A stretch of 64,000 nt of DNA from Fimbriimonadaceae bacterium (GCA_020850355.1 JADZEX010000075.1:61690-125689), one strand, 5' to 3'; positions 34,887-42,527 are shown, counted from the stretch's first letter. Numbers and translations are program-made. The notes: generated by a model not told the origin, from the letters alone.

Positions 34887-35912
34887 ATGAGCGAAACTAA
34901 GCTGACGCGACTTCAGCTCGAGAACTTCACGGCGTTCCGGGAGTTAGACGTGTCGTTCTCGCCCGGTGTGAATGTGTTCATTGGCACCAATGGCACTGGC
35001 AAGACTCACTTGCTGAAAGTCTTGTACGATGCCTGCGAGGTGACACGCACTCGGGAGCCGCTAGCCCTGAAGCTGGTGCGCGACTTCATGCCCGCGCACG
35101 ACCGGATCGGGCGGCTCGTGCACCGGCGTCAGGGCAGTTCGATGGCGAACATGAAGGTCCAGCGACGGGAATCCGAGATCTCCCTGACCTTCAGCAACCA
35201 TGCGGAGGCCGCGGCACTCGTGGTTGCTGCTGACTTTGACAGATGGATCGAAACCAAGACGGACTGCGCCTACATCCCGGTGAAGGAGATGCTCACGCAC
35301 GCGCCGGGGTTCAGGTCGCTGTACGACAGCCATGCGATCGCCTTTGAGCAGATCTACGCCGACATCATCGGCCGGGCGCTCTATCCGGTGCTGCGCGGCC
35401 CGACGGATCCACCTCGTCGGCGACTGTTGCGCGTATTGCAGCGGACGATTGATGGCAAGGTGGTCACTGAGGATGAGCACTTCTACCTCCATAGCAAACA
35501 GGGGAAGCTTGAGTTTTCTCTGTTGGCTGAGGGGATGCGCAAACTTGGCCTTATCTGGAAGCTCATCCAGAACGGGACCTTGTATTCTGGGGCGGTGCTG
35601 TTCTGGGACGAACCAGAGGCCAATCTGAACCCCAGTGTGCTTGGCGAGGTGGTCGAGATCGTGCTGGAGCTTCAGCGACTGGGCATTCAGGTGTTCCTTG
35701 CGACTCACCACTATGTGGTGCTGAAGGAGTTCGACCTCAGGAAGAAGGCCGCCGATGGCGTGCTCTATCACGCACTGTACCGGGACCACAGAGCCGTGCT
35801 GCGTGTTGCCACGACGGCGGATTACGATGCCATCGAGCCGAACGCCATCGGGGAGACCTTCGTAGGCCTCTACGACCGCGAAGTCCAGCGGGCGCTGCAT
35901 GGGGGCGATTGA
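34887..35912 (+). CDS. AAA-family ATPase (AAA_15/AAA_21-like), first gene of a two-gene module
   Basis: 341 residues. An SMC/RecF-type ATPase: LQLENFTAFRELDVSFSPGVNVFIGTNGTGKTHLLKVL with Walker A at 33-40, YIPVKEMLTHAPGF typical of AAA_15/AAA_21 proteins, the signature LLAEGMRKLGLIWKLI, Walker B VLFWDEPEANLNP at 237-249, and the D/H-loop ATHHYVVL. Such ATPases pair with nuclease or effector genes in many defence systems (OLD, Gabija, Septu types). The next gene starts at the overlapping TGATG and has a PD-(D/E)XK-like core. Codon use has more A and T at third positions than the flanking genes, suggesting transfer. AGAGAG lies before ATG 34887. A defence role is inferred from the arrangement only. 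Confidence 0.82.
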   Translation: MSETKLTRLQLENFTAFRELDVSFSPGVNVFIGTNGTGKTHLLKVLYDACEVTRTREPLALKLVRDFMPAHDRIGRLVHRRQGSSMANMKVQRRESEISLTFSNHAEAAALVVAADFDRWIETKTDCAYIPVKEMLTHAPGFRSLYDSHAIAFEQIYADIIGRALYPVLRGPTDPPRRRLLRVLQRTIDGKVVTEDEHFYLHSKQGKLEFSLLAEGMRKLGLIWKLIQNGTLYSGAVLFWDEPEANLNPSVLGEVVEIVLELQRLGIQVFLATHHYVVLKEFDLRKKAADGVLYHALYRDHRAVLRVATTADYDAIEPNAIGETFVGLYDREVQRALHGGD

Positions 35913-36427
35913 TGATCGAGACAGAAGGCGACCTGCAGTTCGACTTCACGGGTTGCGTCAAGGTCACCAAACTTGACCGGCAAGGCGTGCAGCATCCACA
36001 CGGGATGCGGCTGGTGGACTTCGTGGTGGAGGAGGCGACACGGTGCCTCTTGGTGGAGGTGAAAGACCCCTTTGAGCCGACCGTGCCTGCCGCGAACCAA
36101 GCAGTCTACTTGGCGGAGCTGAAGACCAAGAAGCTGGTTGCTGAGACGTTCGTGCCAAAGTGTCGCGACAGCTACACCTTCCAACGTCTGATGGGGGAGG
36201 ACGGGAAGCCGTTCCTGTATGTCATCCTGATCGGTTCCGGTAGTGTGCCAATGAATGCTGCCATGCTATTGACGCTTGCCGACCGGGTGCGGAGGCAGAT
36301 GAAGCAGGAAACCGATCGGCCTTGGGTGCGGCAGTACGCCACCGACTGTGTGGTTCTGGATCTCGGGCAGTGGTCGAAGGCGATGCCCTATCCGGTTGCC
36401 CGTCTCAGCGCTACCGCAACGACCTGA
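35912..36427 (+). CDS. Small PD-(D/E)XK nuclease-like partner of the AAA ATPase
   Basis: 171 residues. LVDFVVEEATRCLLVEVKDPFEP contains D36, then E49 and K51 spaced as in the PD-(D/E)XK core (beta hairpin D-x12-E-x-K). The rest is helical (AANQAVYLAELKTKKLVAETF, MNAAMLLTLADRVRRQMKQE). It would be an endonuclease or a nuclease-fold binding protein controlled by the ATPase encoded just before it, whose stop overlaps this ATG by one base (TGATG). No homologous named family is recognised. Lower GC than surroundings supports acquisition together with the ATPase. Confidence 0.65.
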   Translation: MIETEGDLQFDFTGCVKVTKLDRQGVQHPHGMRLVDFVVEEATRCLLVEVKDPFEPTVPAANQAVYLAELKTKKLVAETFVPKCRDSYTFQRLMGEDGKPFLYVILIGSGSVPMNAAMLLTLADRVRRQMKQETDRPWVRQYATDCVVLDLGQWSKAMPYPVARLSATATT

Positions 36428-36968
36428 TGGGACCGGGAAGTGAGCCGGTCGGCTGTTGGGTAGTACACGCCCTCAGTGGACGCGCAGGACGTCTGCTCGA
36501 GGTCTCAACCAGGTGGGGCATAGCCATTTCACATGTGTGGCGGCCGGGTTGCCAAGGCGTTGACCACCCGCGCATGGTCGGCGCTGAGGCTGTCCAGGAC
36601 CAGCACGATGCGCGGCTCGGGTCGGCGAGCACACAAGGAGCGCCGGACCTGGGCATTGGTGGCGGCGCGTAAGCCAGGGCGGGTGACCACCGCGCCGCGG
36701 CCACGGCGCACACCGAGCATGGCAGGCACGCAGGGGGAGCGGCCGCGGTGGTAGTCAGGGGCGCGTTGGCCGCGCCCGCCAGTGCCGCCGGCTGTGCGCC
36801 GTTCGCCACCTTCGCCACCGCGACCGTCGGTTATGAGCTGCAGCACTTCGGCGACCGCGACAACGTGCCGCTCGTCCTCCCGCGTTCGTAGCCCGACCCG
36901 CGGCAGGTCCCGCCCGGCCGCAGGCGAACAACCGGCGCGGCAGCCGGTCGGCTGCCCGGAGGTGGCCG
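36428..36968. other. Gene-poor stretch with a degenerate transposase trace
   Basis: No intact gene. On the minus strand, 36529-36741 reads RPEPRIVLVLDSLSADHARVVNALA preceded by a basic region, resembling the second Asp strand of IS630-type DDE transposases (lvlDnlsaH). The frame upstream has no recognisable transposase core, and no terminal repeats are visible, so this is at most a fragment. The start signal of the downstream oxidoreductase (GGAGG at 36958) lies at the right end. Confidence 0.3.
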
Positions 36969-38015
36969 GTGGCTGGACGCAAACTGCGCGTGGGCGTGAT
37001 CGGGGTGGGCATGGGGCGGAGCCATGCCAAGGGGTACCAGACGCATCCGCAGGCCGAGCTGGTCTGCCTCTGCGACCTCGACGAAGCACGGCTGCGGGCG
37101 GCCGGCGAGGAGTTGGGGGTGAGCACCCTCTACACCGACGCCGCCGAGATGTTCGCCAAGGCCGAGCTCGACGCAGTCAGCGTGGCCACCCCCAACGTCG
37201 GGCACGCCCCGCTGACGATCAGCGCCCTGGAAGCCGGGCTGCACGTGCTCTGCGAGAAGCCGATGGCGATGCGCACGCCGCAATGCGTGGCGATGAACGA
37301 GGCCGCCGCGAAGGCCGGGCGGAACCTCATGATCAACTTCTCGTATCGCTTCAGCGACCTCAGCCGCGCGCTCAAAGCCCAAGTCGATGCTGGCGCCATC
37401 GGTGACGTCTACTTCGCCCGCAGCGTCTGGCACCGCCGGCGTGGCGTGCCCCGGATGGGCGGCTCGTTCACGCGCCAAGAGAGCAGCGGCGGCGGACCGC
37501 TGATCGACCTGGGCGTCCACCGCATCGACCTGGCGCTCTGGCTGATGGGCTATCCCGACCCGATCAGCGTCACCGGGTCGGCTTACAACGTGATCGCGGC
37601 CCAGTTGGCCGAGCGCGCTGGGGCCGTTTACACTGTCGAAGACCTGGCCTGCGGGCTGGTCCGCTTCGCCAACGGCGCGACGTTGATGGTCGAGGCGAGC
37701 TGGGCGGTCAACATCGACGAGCGTGAGCACATGGTCACCCTGCTCTGCGGCGACAAGGGCGGGCTGACCCAGCAGAGCGTCGGCGGCACCTACAACTTCG
37801 TCGGCGAGATCTACACCGAAGAGGCGGGCCACCTCTACACCAAGAAGTTCGACGGCACCGTCAGCGCGGGACCGAGCGCCTACCACGAGTTCGTCAACAG
37901 CATCCTGGAGCAGCGCCCGCCCAGCGCCACCGGCGAGCACGGGCTAAAGGTCCAGAAGATCCTCGACGGCATCTACGACAGCGCCGCCACCGGCCGCGAA
38001 GTGCGGTACGACTGA
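36969..38015 (+). CDS. Gfo/Idh/MocA-family oxidoreductase
   Basis: 348 residues. Rossmann start LRVGVIGVGMGRSHAKGYQTHPQAELVCLCDLDE, TPNVGHAPLTISALEAGLHVLCEKPMA with the conserved E-K-P, NFSYRF, then the C-terminal dimer and substrate domain with GGGPLIDLGVHRIDLALWLMG, containing the G-x-x-x-D-x-G-x-H catalytic motif. It should oxidise or reduce a sugar or cyclitol with NAD(P). GTG at 36969 has GGAGG 6 nt upstream and gives the expected N-terminus. It stands alone between the accessory region and a small winged-helix gene, with no adjacent isomerase, although a TIM-barrel isomerase is at 4051. Confidence 0.92.
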   Translation: MAGRKLRVGVIGVGMGRSHAKGYQTHPQAELVCLCDLDEARLRAAGEELGVSTLYTDAAEMFAKAELDAVSVATPNVGHAPLTISALEAGLHVLCEKPMAMRTPQCVAMNEAAAKAGRNLMINFSYRFSDLSRALKAQVDAGAIGDVYFARSVWHRRRGVPRMGGSFTRQESSGGGPLIDLGVHRIDLALWLMGYPDPISVTGSAYNVIAAQLAERAGAVYTVEDLACGLVRFANGATLMVEASWAVNIDEREHMVTLLCGDKGGLTQQSVGGTYNFVGEIYTEEAGHLYTKKFDGTVSAGPSAYHEFVNSILEQRPPSATGEHGLKVQKILDGIYDSAATGREVRYD

Positions 38016-38125
38016 GCCGGCGGCGGTTGTGTAGGCTGCCGCAGTCCGATGCTCCAGGCCGTCTGCCTAACGGCGTCACCATTGTAGGGATAGCAGAGCT
38101 GCTTTGATGGCATGCTCGCCGGGGG

Positions 38126-38154
38126 TTGACGCCACAAGGCAACAGTGGGATGAT
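38126..38154 (+). promoter_or_regulatory. Sigma70-type promoter for the small winged-helix gene
   Basis: TTGACG at 38126-38131 and GATGAT at 38149-38154 are separated by 17 bp. They lie 21 nt before the ATG at 38175, with AGGAGGG between. Confidence 0.45.
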
Positions 38155-38174
38155 TTACCCAGGAGGGCGTACAA

Positions 38175-38519
38175 ATGGCTGCCAAGATCCTACTGCAGAT
38201 TGACAACTGGGCCGTACTCAAGGAGGCGGTTGACCTACTGGAGGCTGCGGGCTTTGAGGTTGCGGAATGCTGCATTGAGGACGAGCCCGAGCCAGCAGAC
38301 TATCCGCTAGCTGGCAAAAGGCTGGCGGTACTAGAAGCCCTGCCCTATGACTCTTGGTCGACTTCGACCGCGTTGGCTGCAGCCCACGGATTCGCCGCTG
38401 GGACTGCCGTTGGACGGCTGTCAGAACTACACCACCACCTGGGGTTGATTGAGAAGCAGCCTGGCTCGCGGCCAGCGCAGTACAGGCGGCTGCCGGACTG
38501 CACCACCAACTCGGGCTGA
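38175..38519 (+). CDS. Small winged-helix-like protein with duplicated 3' end
   Basis: 114 residues. The N-terminal 45 residues are acidic (KILLQIDNWAVLKEAVDLLEAAGFEVAECCIEDEPEPADYP). Residues 48-105 resemble a winged helix: KRLAVLEALPYDSWSTSTALAAA, GTAVGRLSELHHHLGLIEK, PGSRPAQYRRLP. AGGAGGG lies 8-9 nt before the ATG. The C-terminal DCTTNSG is probably artificial: the 3' end carries a tandem copy whose second unit would end the protein exactly at RRLP-TAG. The 71-nt shift is not a multiple of three, so the duplication added an out-of-frame tail. Function is unknown; DNA binding is inferred from the fold pattern. Confidence 0.6.
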   Translation: MAAKILLQIDNWAVLKEAVDLLEAAGFEVAECCIEDEPEPADYPLAGKRLAVLEALPYDSWSTSTALAAAHGFAAGTAVGRLSELHHHLGLIEKQPGSRPAQYRRLPDCTTNSG

Positions 38520-38566
38520 TTGCGAAGCAGCCTGGCTCGCGGCCAGCGCAGTACAGGCGGCTGCCG
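38430..38566 (+). repeat. Tandem duplication of 66 nt with 71-nt spacing
   Basis: Two copies, 38430-38495 and 38501-38566, match over 66 nt with about five differences, all in the first third; the last 39 nt or more (aagcagcctggctcgcggccagcgcag and onward) are identical. The second copy runs into a TAG exactly at the end of the encoded RRLP, which marks the likely original end of the gene. Confidence 0.85.
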
Positions 38567-38581
38567 TAGGAGAGCCGCTGG

Positions 38582-39055
38582 CTAAGGGTCGAGGTCCTCG
38601 CGGCCGCGGTCGGCGAGTCGGCGGGTGAGCGGGTCGAAGGTCCGCAGGATGGCCTGGTAGTCGAGATCGTCACGGCTGGCGAAGACCGGCTGCCCGCAGG
38701 CGCCGCTGCCGCCGGCCGCGGGGGCCAGCGGGGCAGTCAGGACAGCGTTGGCGGCCGGGCGGTGACCCGCGTGTAGAACCGCCGCGGCACCCCGCTGGCG
38801 TGACAACTGACACAGCGCCGCGCGGCGACCGCCGCCAGGACCGCGTCCAGGTCAGACGGGTAGAGCCGGCGGCAGCCGGGCAGGTCCGGGTGGCGGCTGC
38901 TGGACGTGCCGTAGTAGGGCGCGTTGAGGTCCATCCAGGTGATCAGCCGCTGTTGCTCGGCAGCGGGGTGACCGCGCAGCAACAGATCCGTCAGCGGGCT
39001 GGCGGCCGCGTCCCGGGCCCCACTTCGGCGGGCGTTGGTGGCCGGGTAGCCACCG
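38582..39055 (-). pseudogene. HzsA-like (hydrazine-synthase alpha-related) C-terminal remnant
   Basis: Two overlapping minus-strand frames join into one protein tail. The first reads LLRGHPAAEQQRLITWMDLNAPYYGT and RRCVSCHASGVPRRF, with a haem-type CVSCH motif. The second, offset by a frameshift near 38750-38775, reads GGSGACGQPVFASRDDLDYQAIL. This order (TWMD-NAPYYG, CxxCH, GG..CG.PVF.S..D.DYQ..L) is what the C-terminus of the HzsA-like proteins of Planctomycetota and related phyla looks like. The 5' part is missing. It appears a decayed gene fragment without a start. Confidence 0.55.
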
Positions 39056-39149
39056 AGCGGCGATTCGTTGATTGCAGATGTTTCGTTGGTTGCGGATGAT
39101 GGTAGAGTCTTGCTCAGAGCTGGCGGCCACGACCGGAAAGGAACTCGCG

Positions 39150-39623
39150 ATGGCGACCCGACGCTTGGAGCACCTGGAGCCCTATGCCCTGGCGGCGCAG
39201 GATGCGGCCGGCGCGCGGGCCTCGAGTGCGGCCCTGGCGGCGTTCAGGCCGGGCGACGACGGCACCGTCACGCTGCGCCTGGAGGACCACCGGACCGGCC
39301 AGCAGGTGGAAGCGCCGGTGGCGGCGGTGGCCGTGCGTCTGCTGACCCAGGCACTGGCCCAGATGGCGGAGGGGCACGCCGTGACGTTGCTCCCGCTCGA
39401 CGCCGAGCTGAGCACCCAGCAGGCCGCCGACCTGCTGGGGGTCTCGCGGCCGTACCTCGTGAAGTTACTGGAAGAGGGCCGCATCCCGTTCCGCAAGGTG
39501 GGCGCGCACCGCCGCGTGCGGGCAGCGGCCTTGCGAGACTACCTGGCCGACTACCAGCGCCAGGGCCTCGAGGCGCTCGCCGCGATCACCTCCGAGGCGC
39601 AGCGGATGGGGCTCTACGAGTGA
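39150..39623 (+). CDS. HTH antitoxin of a VapBC/PIN-type module
   Basis: 157 residues. The C-terminal half has an excisionase-like helix-turn-helix: LSTQQAADLLGVSRPYLVKLLEEGRIPFRKVGAHRRV, the common DNA-binding part of antitoxins paired with PIN toxins. The N-terminus is alanine-rich and helical. ATG 39150 has AAAGGAA 7 nt upstream. The toxin gene starts at 39620, overlapping this stop by 4 nt (GTGA), but is truncated. The upstream region repeats TTCGTTGATTGCAGATG / TTCGTTGGTTGCGGATG at 39064-39098, which could be operator sites. Confidence 0.8.
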   Translation: MATRRLEHLEPYALAAQDAAGARASSAALAAFRPGDDGTVTLRLEDHRTGQQVEAPVAAVAVRLLTQALAQMAEGHAVTLLPLDAELSTQQAADLLGVSRPYLVKLLEEGRIPFRKVGAHRRVRAAALRDYLADYQRQGLEALAAITSEAQRMGLYE

Positions 39624-39784
39624 TCGCAGCGGTGCTCGATGCCTGCGTGCGCTACTCCGCGCCCTTGCGTGATCTGGCAATGTGCCCGTCGGTCAGCGGG
39701 ACTCGCCCCAGCCCGGCGCGCTCCTTGGTTGCACGATTCGTAGCCCGTCCGACAGCAGCGTCAGCGGCAGCCGCAGGGCGGTAA
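39620..39784 (+). pseudogene. Truncated PIN-domain toxin
   Basis: A GTG at 39620 opens VIAAVLDACVRYSAPLRDL, the standard first strand and helix of VapC/PIN toxins (AVLDAC with the first catalytic Asp, then the PLRDL helix). After about 17 residues similarity stops and the frame runs through unrelated sequence to 39784. The rest of the PIN domain, including the other acidic residues, is absent, so the toxin cannot be active. Confidence 0.75.
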
Positions 39785-39843
39785 CACTCGGGATCCGGCT
39801 CCGCCGGCTTGGATCCCCAGCCGCGCCACCGCACCGGCCGCCC

Positions 39844-41073
39844 TCAGGCGCTCCACAGCGCGCTCAGCGGCACCGCCCAGAGGCGCTCGCCGAACGGCAC
39901 CGGGTGGGTGCCGCAGTGCAGCAGGTAGCCCGCCCGGAAGCGCTCGCCGAGGGTGGCTTGCAGCAGGCGGAGGCCCTTGAAGTCGCCCGCCGACGGGGTC
40001 ACGCTGCTCTTCACTTCGAGGCCCACGACCGCGCCGTCAGCCCGTTCGAGGAGCAGATCGACCTCGACGCCGTCGGCCGTGCGGAAGTGGTAGAGTTGCG
40101 CGCTGGTCTCGCTCCAGGTGAGCTGCTTCCGCAACTCGAGCGCTACGAAGGCCTCCAGCAGTTGTCCCGCCAGGGGATGCGGCCAAAGGTCGGCCGGCGC
40201 GCGTAAGCCGAGCAGGTCGGCGGTCAGGCCGGTGTCACTGAGCAGCAGCTTCGGCGCGCGGGCCAGGCGGCGGCCGAGGTTGGTCGACCAGGCGGGCAGC
40301 CGTTGCAGCAGGAACGCTGTCTCCAACAAGGTGAGGTACCGCTTCAGCGTGGTCTGCGGCAGGCCGCAGGTGGCCGACAGCTCCGCGACGTTGGACAACT
40401 GCGCCGTGCGGGCCGCGAGCAACTGGACCAACCGCGGCAGCTCGGTGAGCCCCTCGATGCGCGCCAGTTCGCGGACGTCGCGCTGCAGCAAGGTCAGCAG
40501 GTAGCTCTCGAACCAGGCGTGCCGCCGCCGACCGGCAGACCGTCGGACCGCCTCGGGAAAGCCCCCGGCGAGGACCCGGCCGGCGAGCTCCAGGCGCTCC
40601 GGCAACGCCTCGGCGGGCAGGCACCCGCCGACCCAGAGGCAGTCGACGAACATCTCGACCGTGCCGTGCAGTTCGCCCTGTGAGAGTGGCCAGAGGTGCG
40701 CCACCTCCATCCGGCCGACCAGCGACTCGGAGAGCTTCGGCAGGAGCAGCACGTTGGCCGACCCGCTCAGCACGAACCGCCCCGGCCGGCGGTCGCGGTC
40801 GACGGCCGCCTTCAGCGCCAGCATCAACTCCGGGGCGCGCTGTACCTCGTCGATGGCCAGCGGCCGCGGGTGGGCGGCCAGATAGCCGGCCGGGTCGCGC
40901 CGCACGGCAGCCAGGTCACCGGCGTCGTCCAGCGTGCGGTATTCCAGGCCGGCCCCACTGGCCAGATCCTGCAGCAAGGTGCTCTTGCCAGTCTGCCGCG
41001 CCCCGTGCAGCAAGACCACCGGCGTGTCGGCCATGGCCTCCTGTAGTCGCACTTTGAGATGACGTGGAAACAT
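39844..41073 (-). CDS. AAA_14/DUF4143 ATP-binding protein
   Basis: 409 residues, typical of the AAA_14 + DUF4143 architecture. LLHGARQTGKSTLLQDLA is the Walker A region, IDEVQRAPELMLALKAAVDRD the Walker B/DEVQ motif, FVLSGSAN follows, and the C-terminal DUF4143 domain ends with DGVEVDLLLERADGAVVGLEVKSS, a PD-(D/E)XK-like core (E-V-D, E-V-K). The role is unknown; the family is common in accessory regions. ATG 41073 gives the standard MFPRHLKVRL start; no clear SD is seen. Palindromes upstream at 41147-41189 may be regulatory. Confidence 0.88.
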   Translation of the reverse strand: MFPRHLKVRLQEAMADTPVVLLHGARQTGKSTLLQDLASGAGLEYRTLDDAGDLAAVRRDPAGYLAAHPRPLAIDEVQRAPELMLALKAAVDRDRRPGRFVLSGSANVLLLPKLSESLVGRMEVAHLWPLSQGELHGTVEMFVDCLWVGGCLPAEALPERLELAGRVLAGGFPEAVRRSAGRRRHAWFESYLLTLLQRDVRELARIEGLTELPRLVQLLAARTAQLSNVAELSATCGLPQTTLKRYLTLLETAFLLQRLPAWSTNLGRRLARAPKLLLSDTGLTADLLGLRAPADLWPHPLAGQLLEAFVALELRKQLTWSETSAQLYHFRTADGVEVDLLLERADGAVVGLEVKSSVTPSAGDFKGLRLLQATLGERFRAGYLLHCGTHPVPFGERLWAVPLSALWSA

Positions 41074-41146
41074 GCCGTCAGCATACCGCGCCAGACCACC
41101 TGGTTCAAGTTCCCAAGCGGCCTATCGCGCTTCAGGCTGGCCGAAT

Positions 41147-41189
41147 ATCATCCACCAGGTGGCTGATATTCAACCACCTGGTGGACGAT
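41147..41189. promoter_or_regulatory. Long inverted repeat upstream of the DUF4143 gene
   Basis: ATCATCCACCAGGTGG (41147-41162) and CCACCTGGTGGACGAT (41174-41189) pair at 15 of 16 positions around an 11-nt spacer. Each arm is itself a CCACC-N-GGTGG palindrome, and a further partial copy (CCACCTGG) is at 41097-41104, close to the ATG at 41073. It lies between the DUF4143 gene and the 3' end of soxZ, so it could be an operator or a hairpin ending the sox transcript. Confidence 0.5.
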
Positions 41190-41218
41190 TTTCAGGATCT
41201 GCCGGCGTTGGGGCGGCG

Positions 41219-41539
41219 TCAGGCGACGGTGACGGCGGCGCTGTCGCTATCGCCCTTCAGGTCGGCCCAGGCCAACTCGATCTTGTCGCCAGCCTTACAG
41301 CCCTTGAGCTGCAGGGCGAGGTAGGGGTTCTTGGAGACCCCCGCACCCCACTCCTGGGTCGCCACCACGGTGCCGTTGAGCTTGATGGTGACGGTGGTGA
41401 TGTAGTCCTCCGGAATCACCTCGCCGGTCTTACGGTCCTTCGTGAAGCCGGTCTCCATGGGGTGTTGGATCAGCGCTTTCAAGGCGGCGATGTTGCTGCC
41501 AGCCTGCAGCCTGGCTTGGAGTTTGATTGAACCAGTCAT
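41219..41539 (-). CDS. soxZ: Thiosulfate oxidation carrier complex protein SoxZ
   Basis: 106 residues, the expected length. SoxZ pattern: IKLQARLQAGSNIAALKALIQHPMETGFTKD, VTIKLNGTVV, GAGVSKNPYLALQLKG and LAWADLKGD. SoxZ forms a heterodimer with SoxY that carries sulfur intermediates in the Sox thiosulfate oxidation pathway in the periplasm. It has no signal peptide and is exported with SoxY, which carries a TAT signal here. Its start is 35 bp after the soxY stop, with GGGAG 6-7 nt before the ATG. No soxXA, soxB or soxCD genes are in the window. Confidence 0.92.
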   Translation of the reverse strand: MTGSIKLQARLQAGSNIAALKALIQHPMETGFTKDRKTGEVIPEDYITTVTIKLNGTVVATQEWGAGVSKNPYLALQLKGCKAGDKIELAWADLKGDSDSAAVTVA

Positions 41540-41574
41540 GGCGCACTCCCTATCGGTTCGGCGCGGTGGGATCG

Positions 41575-42036
41575 TCAGCCACCCCAGCCGCCGATGGTGA
41601 CCTTCACCTCACGAGCGGCCTGGTACAGCTTGCCGCCGGCCTTGACCACCACCACGATGTTGCTGGTGGTCGCCAGTTTGATCCGCGTCGACAGCTCGCC
41701 GCCGAGGGCAGGGGTGAGCGGGCAGCGCAACGCCAGGGGCTGGCGGTTGCGGTCGCCGAGGATCGCCAGGTCCTCGGGATTGGGCAGGGTGATCGTCACC
41801 ATGACCGGCACCACCGCGCCGTTCTCGGCGATCTCAGGCGCCCGGATCTCGATCTGGTCGGTCTCGCTGACCACCGCCGTGCCGTAGAGCGCTTTCAGGG
41901 CCGTCTCGACATCGGCCGCCTGGAACGCCGCGCGGCTCTCGGCCGCACCGACTCGAGTCCCCAGCAGGCCAGTACCCACCACCCCCACCGCGACCCCGGC
42001 GCGGACAAACGTCCGCCGGTCGACGTCTCTGCTCAT
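41575..42036 (-). CDS. soxY: SoxY-like protein, carrier cysteine replaced by tryptophan
   Basis: 153 residues. A TAT signal (DRRTFVRAGVAVGVVGTGLLG) is followed by the SoxY beta-sandwich (ETDQIEIRAPEIAENGAVVPVMVTITLPNPEDLAIL). Family members end in GGCGG, where the Cys carries the thiosulfate-derived sulfane. Here the protein ends TIGGWGG: the codon at 41584-41586 (read as TGG) gives W151 instead of Cys. The rest of the tail is preserved. Conjugation to sulfur should therefore be lost unless the base is a sequencing error. It precedes soxZ, with AGGAG 7 nt before ATG 42036. It could be a non-conjugating or moonlighting SoxYZ, which is inference. Confidence 0.9.
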   Translation of the reverse strand: MSRDVDRRTFVRAGVAVGVVGTGLLGTRVGAAESRAAFQAADVETALKALYGTAVVSETDQIEIRAPEIAENGAVVPVMVTITLPNPEDLAILGDRNRQPLALRCPLTPALGGELSTRIKLATTSNIVVVVKAGGKLYQAAREVKVTIGGWGG

Positions 42037-42326
42037 GGACCAGCTCCTCTCGGAGCGTCCCCCGGTCCACCTCGATCCAGTTCGGTGCGCGGTCCCGCCC
42101 GCCACCCGCCTGCGCCCAACGCGTCGAGCGACTTGACCCACTTCGACTGACGGTGTCGGACGCCGGCTGGTTCCTCGCAACTTCGCGGGCACCAGCCCGG
42201 CCTGTCCAGCGCTGCTGGCCCGGCGACAAGATGGTTGTAACATCCGCGGTGCGGCGGTGGAAACTCTCGCCGGACGACAGCGTTTGATCCCACCAAGGCC
42301 GCGCGCCGCGGCGAGGAGTCTGGGCG

Positions 42327-42527
42327 ATGGACGTGCTCCGGGTGATCTTGGCGATCTTCCTGCCGCCGGTGGCGGTCTTCCTGACCGTCGGCCTGGGCGC
42401 TGCGTTTTGGATCAACATCCTGCTGACGATCCTGGGCTTCGGCCTGGGCGGCGTGATCCACGCGCTCTGGGTGCTGGTCAAGGTTGGCCGCCAGGAAGGG
42501 CCGCAGTGGTCAGCTAAGGTGCAGTAG
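42327..42527 (+). CDS. Pmp3/YqaE-family small membrane peptide
   Basis: 66 residues, two hydrophobic helices: VILAIFLPPVAVFLTVGLGA with the conserved LPP, then INILLTILGFGLGGVIHALWVL. The family is found in bacteria and plants and is linked to stress and membrane potential; a precise role is not established. GAGGAG lies 9 nt before ATG 42327. It is divergent from soxY, and its last 14 bp overlap the end of the convergent MmeI-like gene. Confidence 0.88.
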   Translation: MDVLRVILAIFLPPVAVFLTVGLGAAFWINILLTILGFGLGGVIHALWVLVKVGRQEGPQWSAKVQ

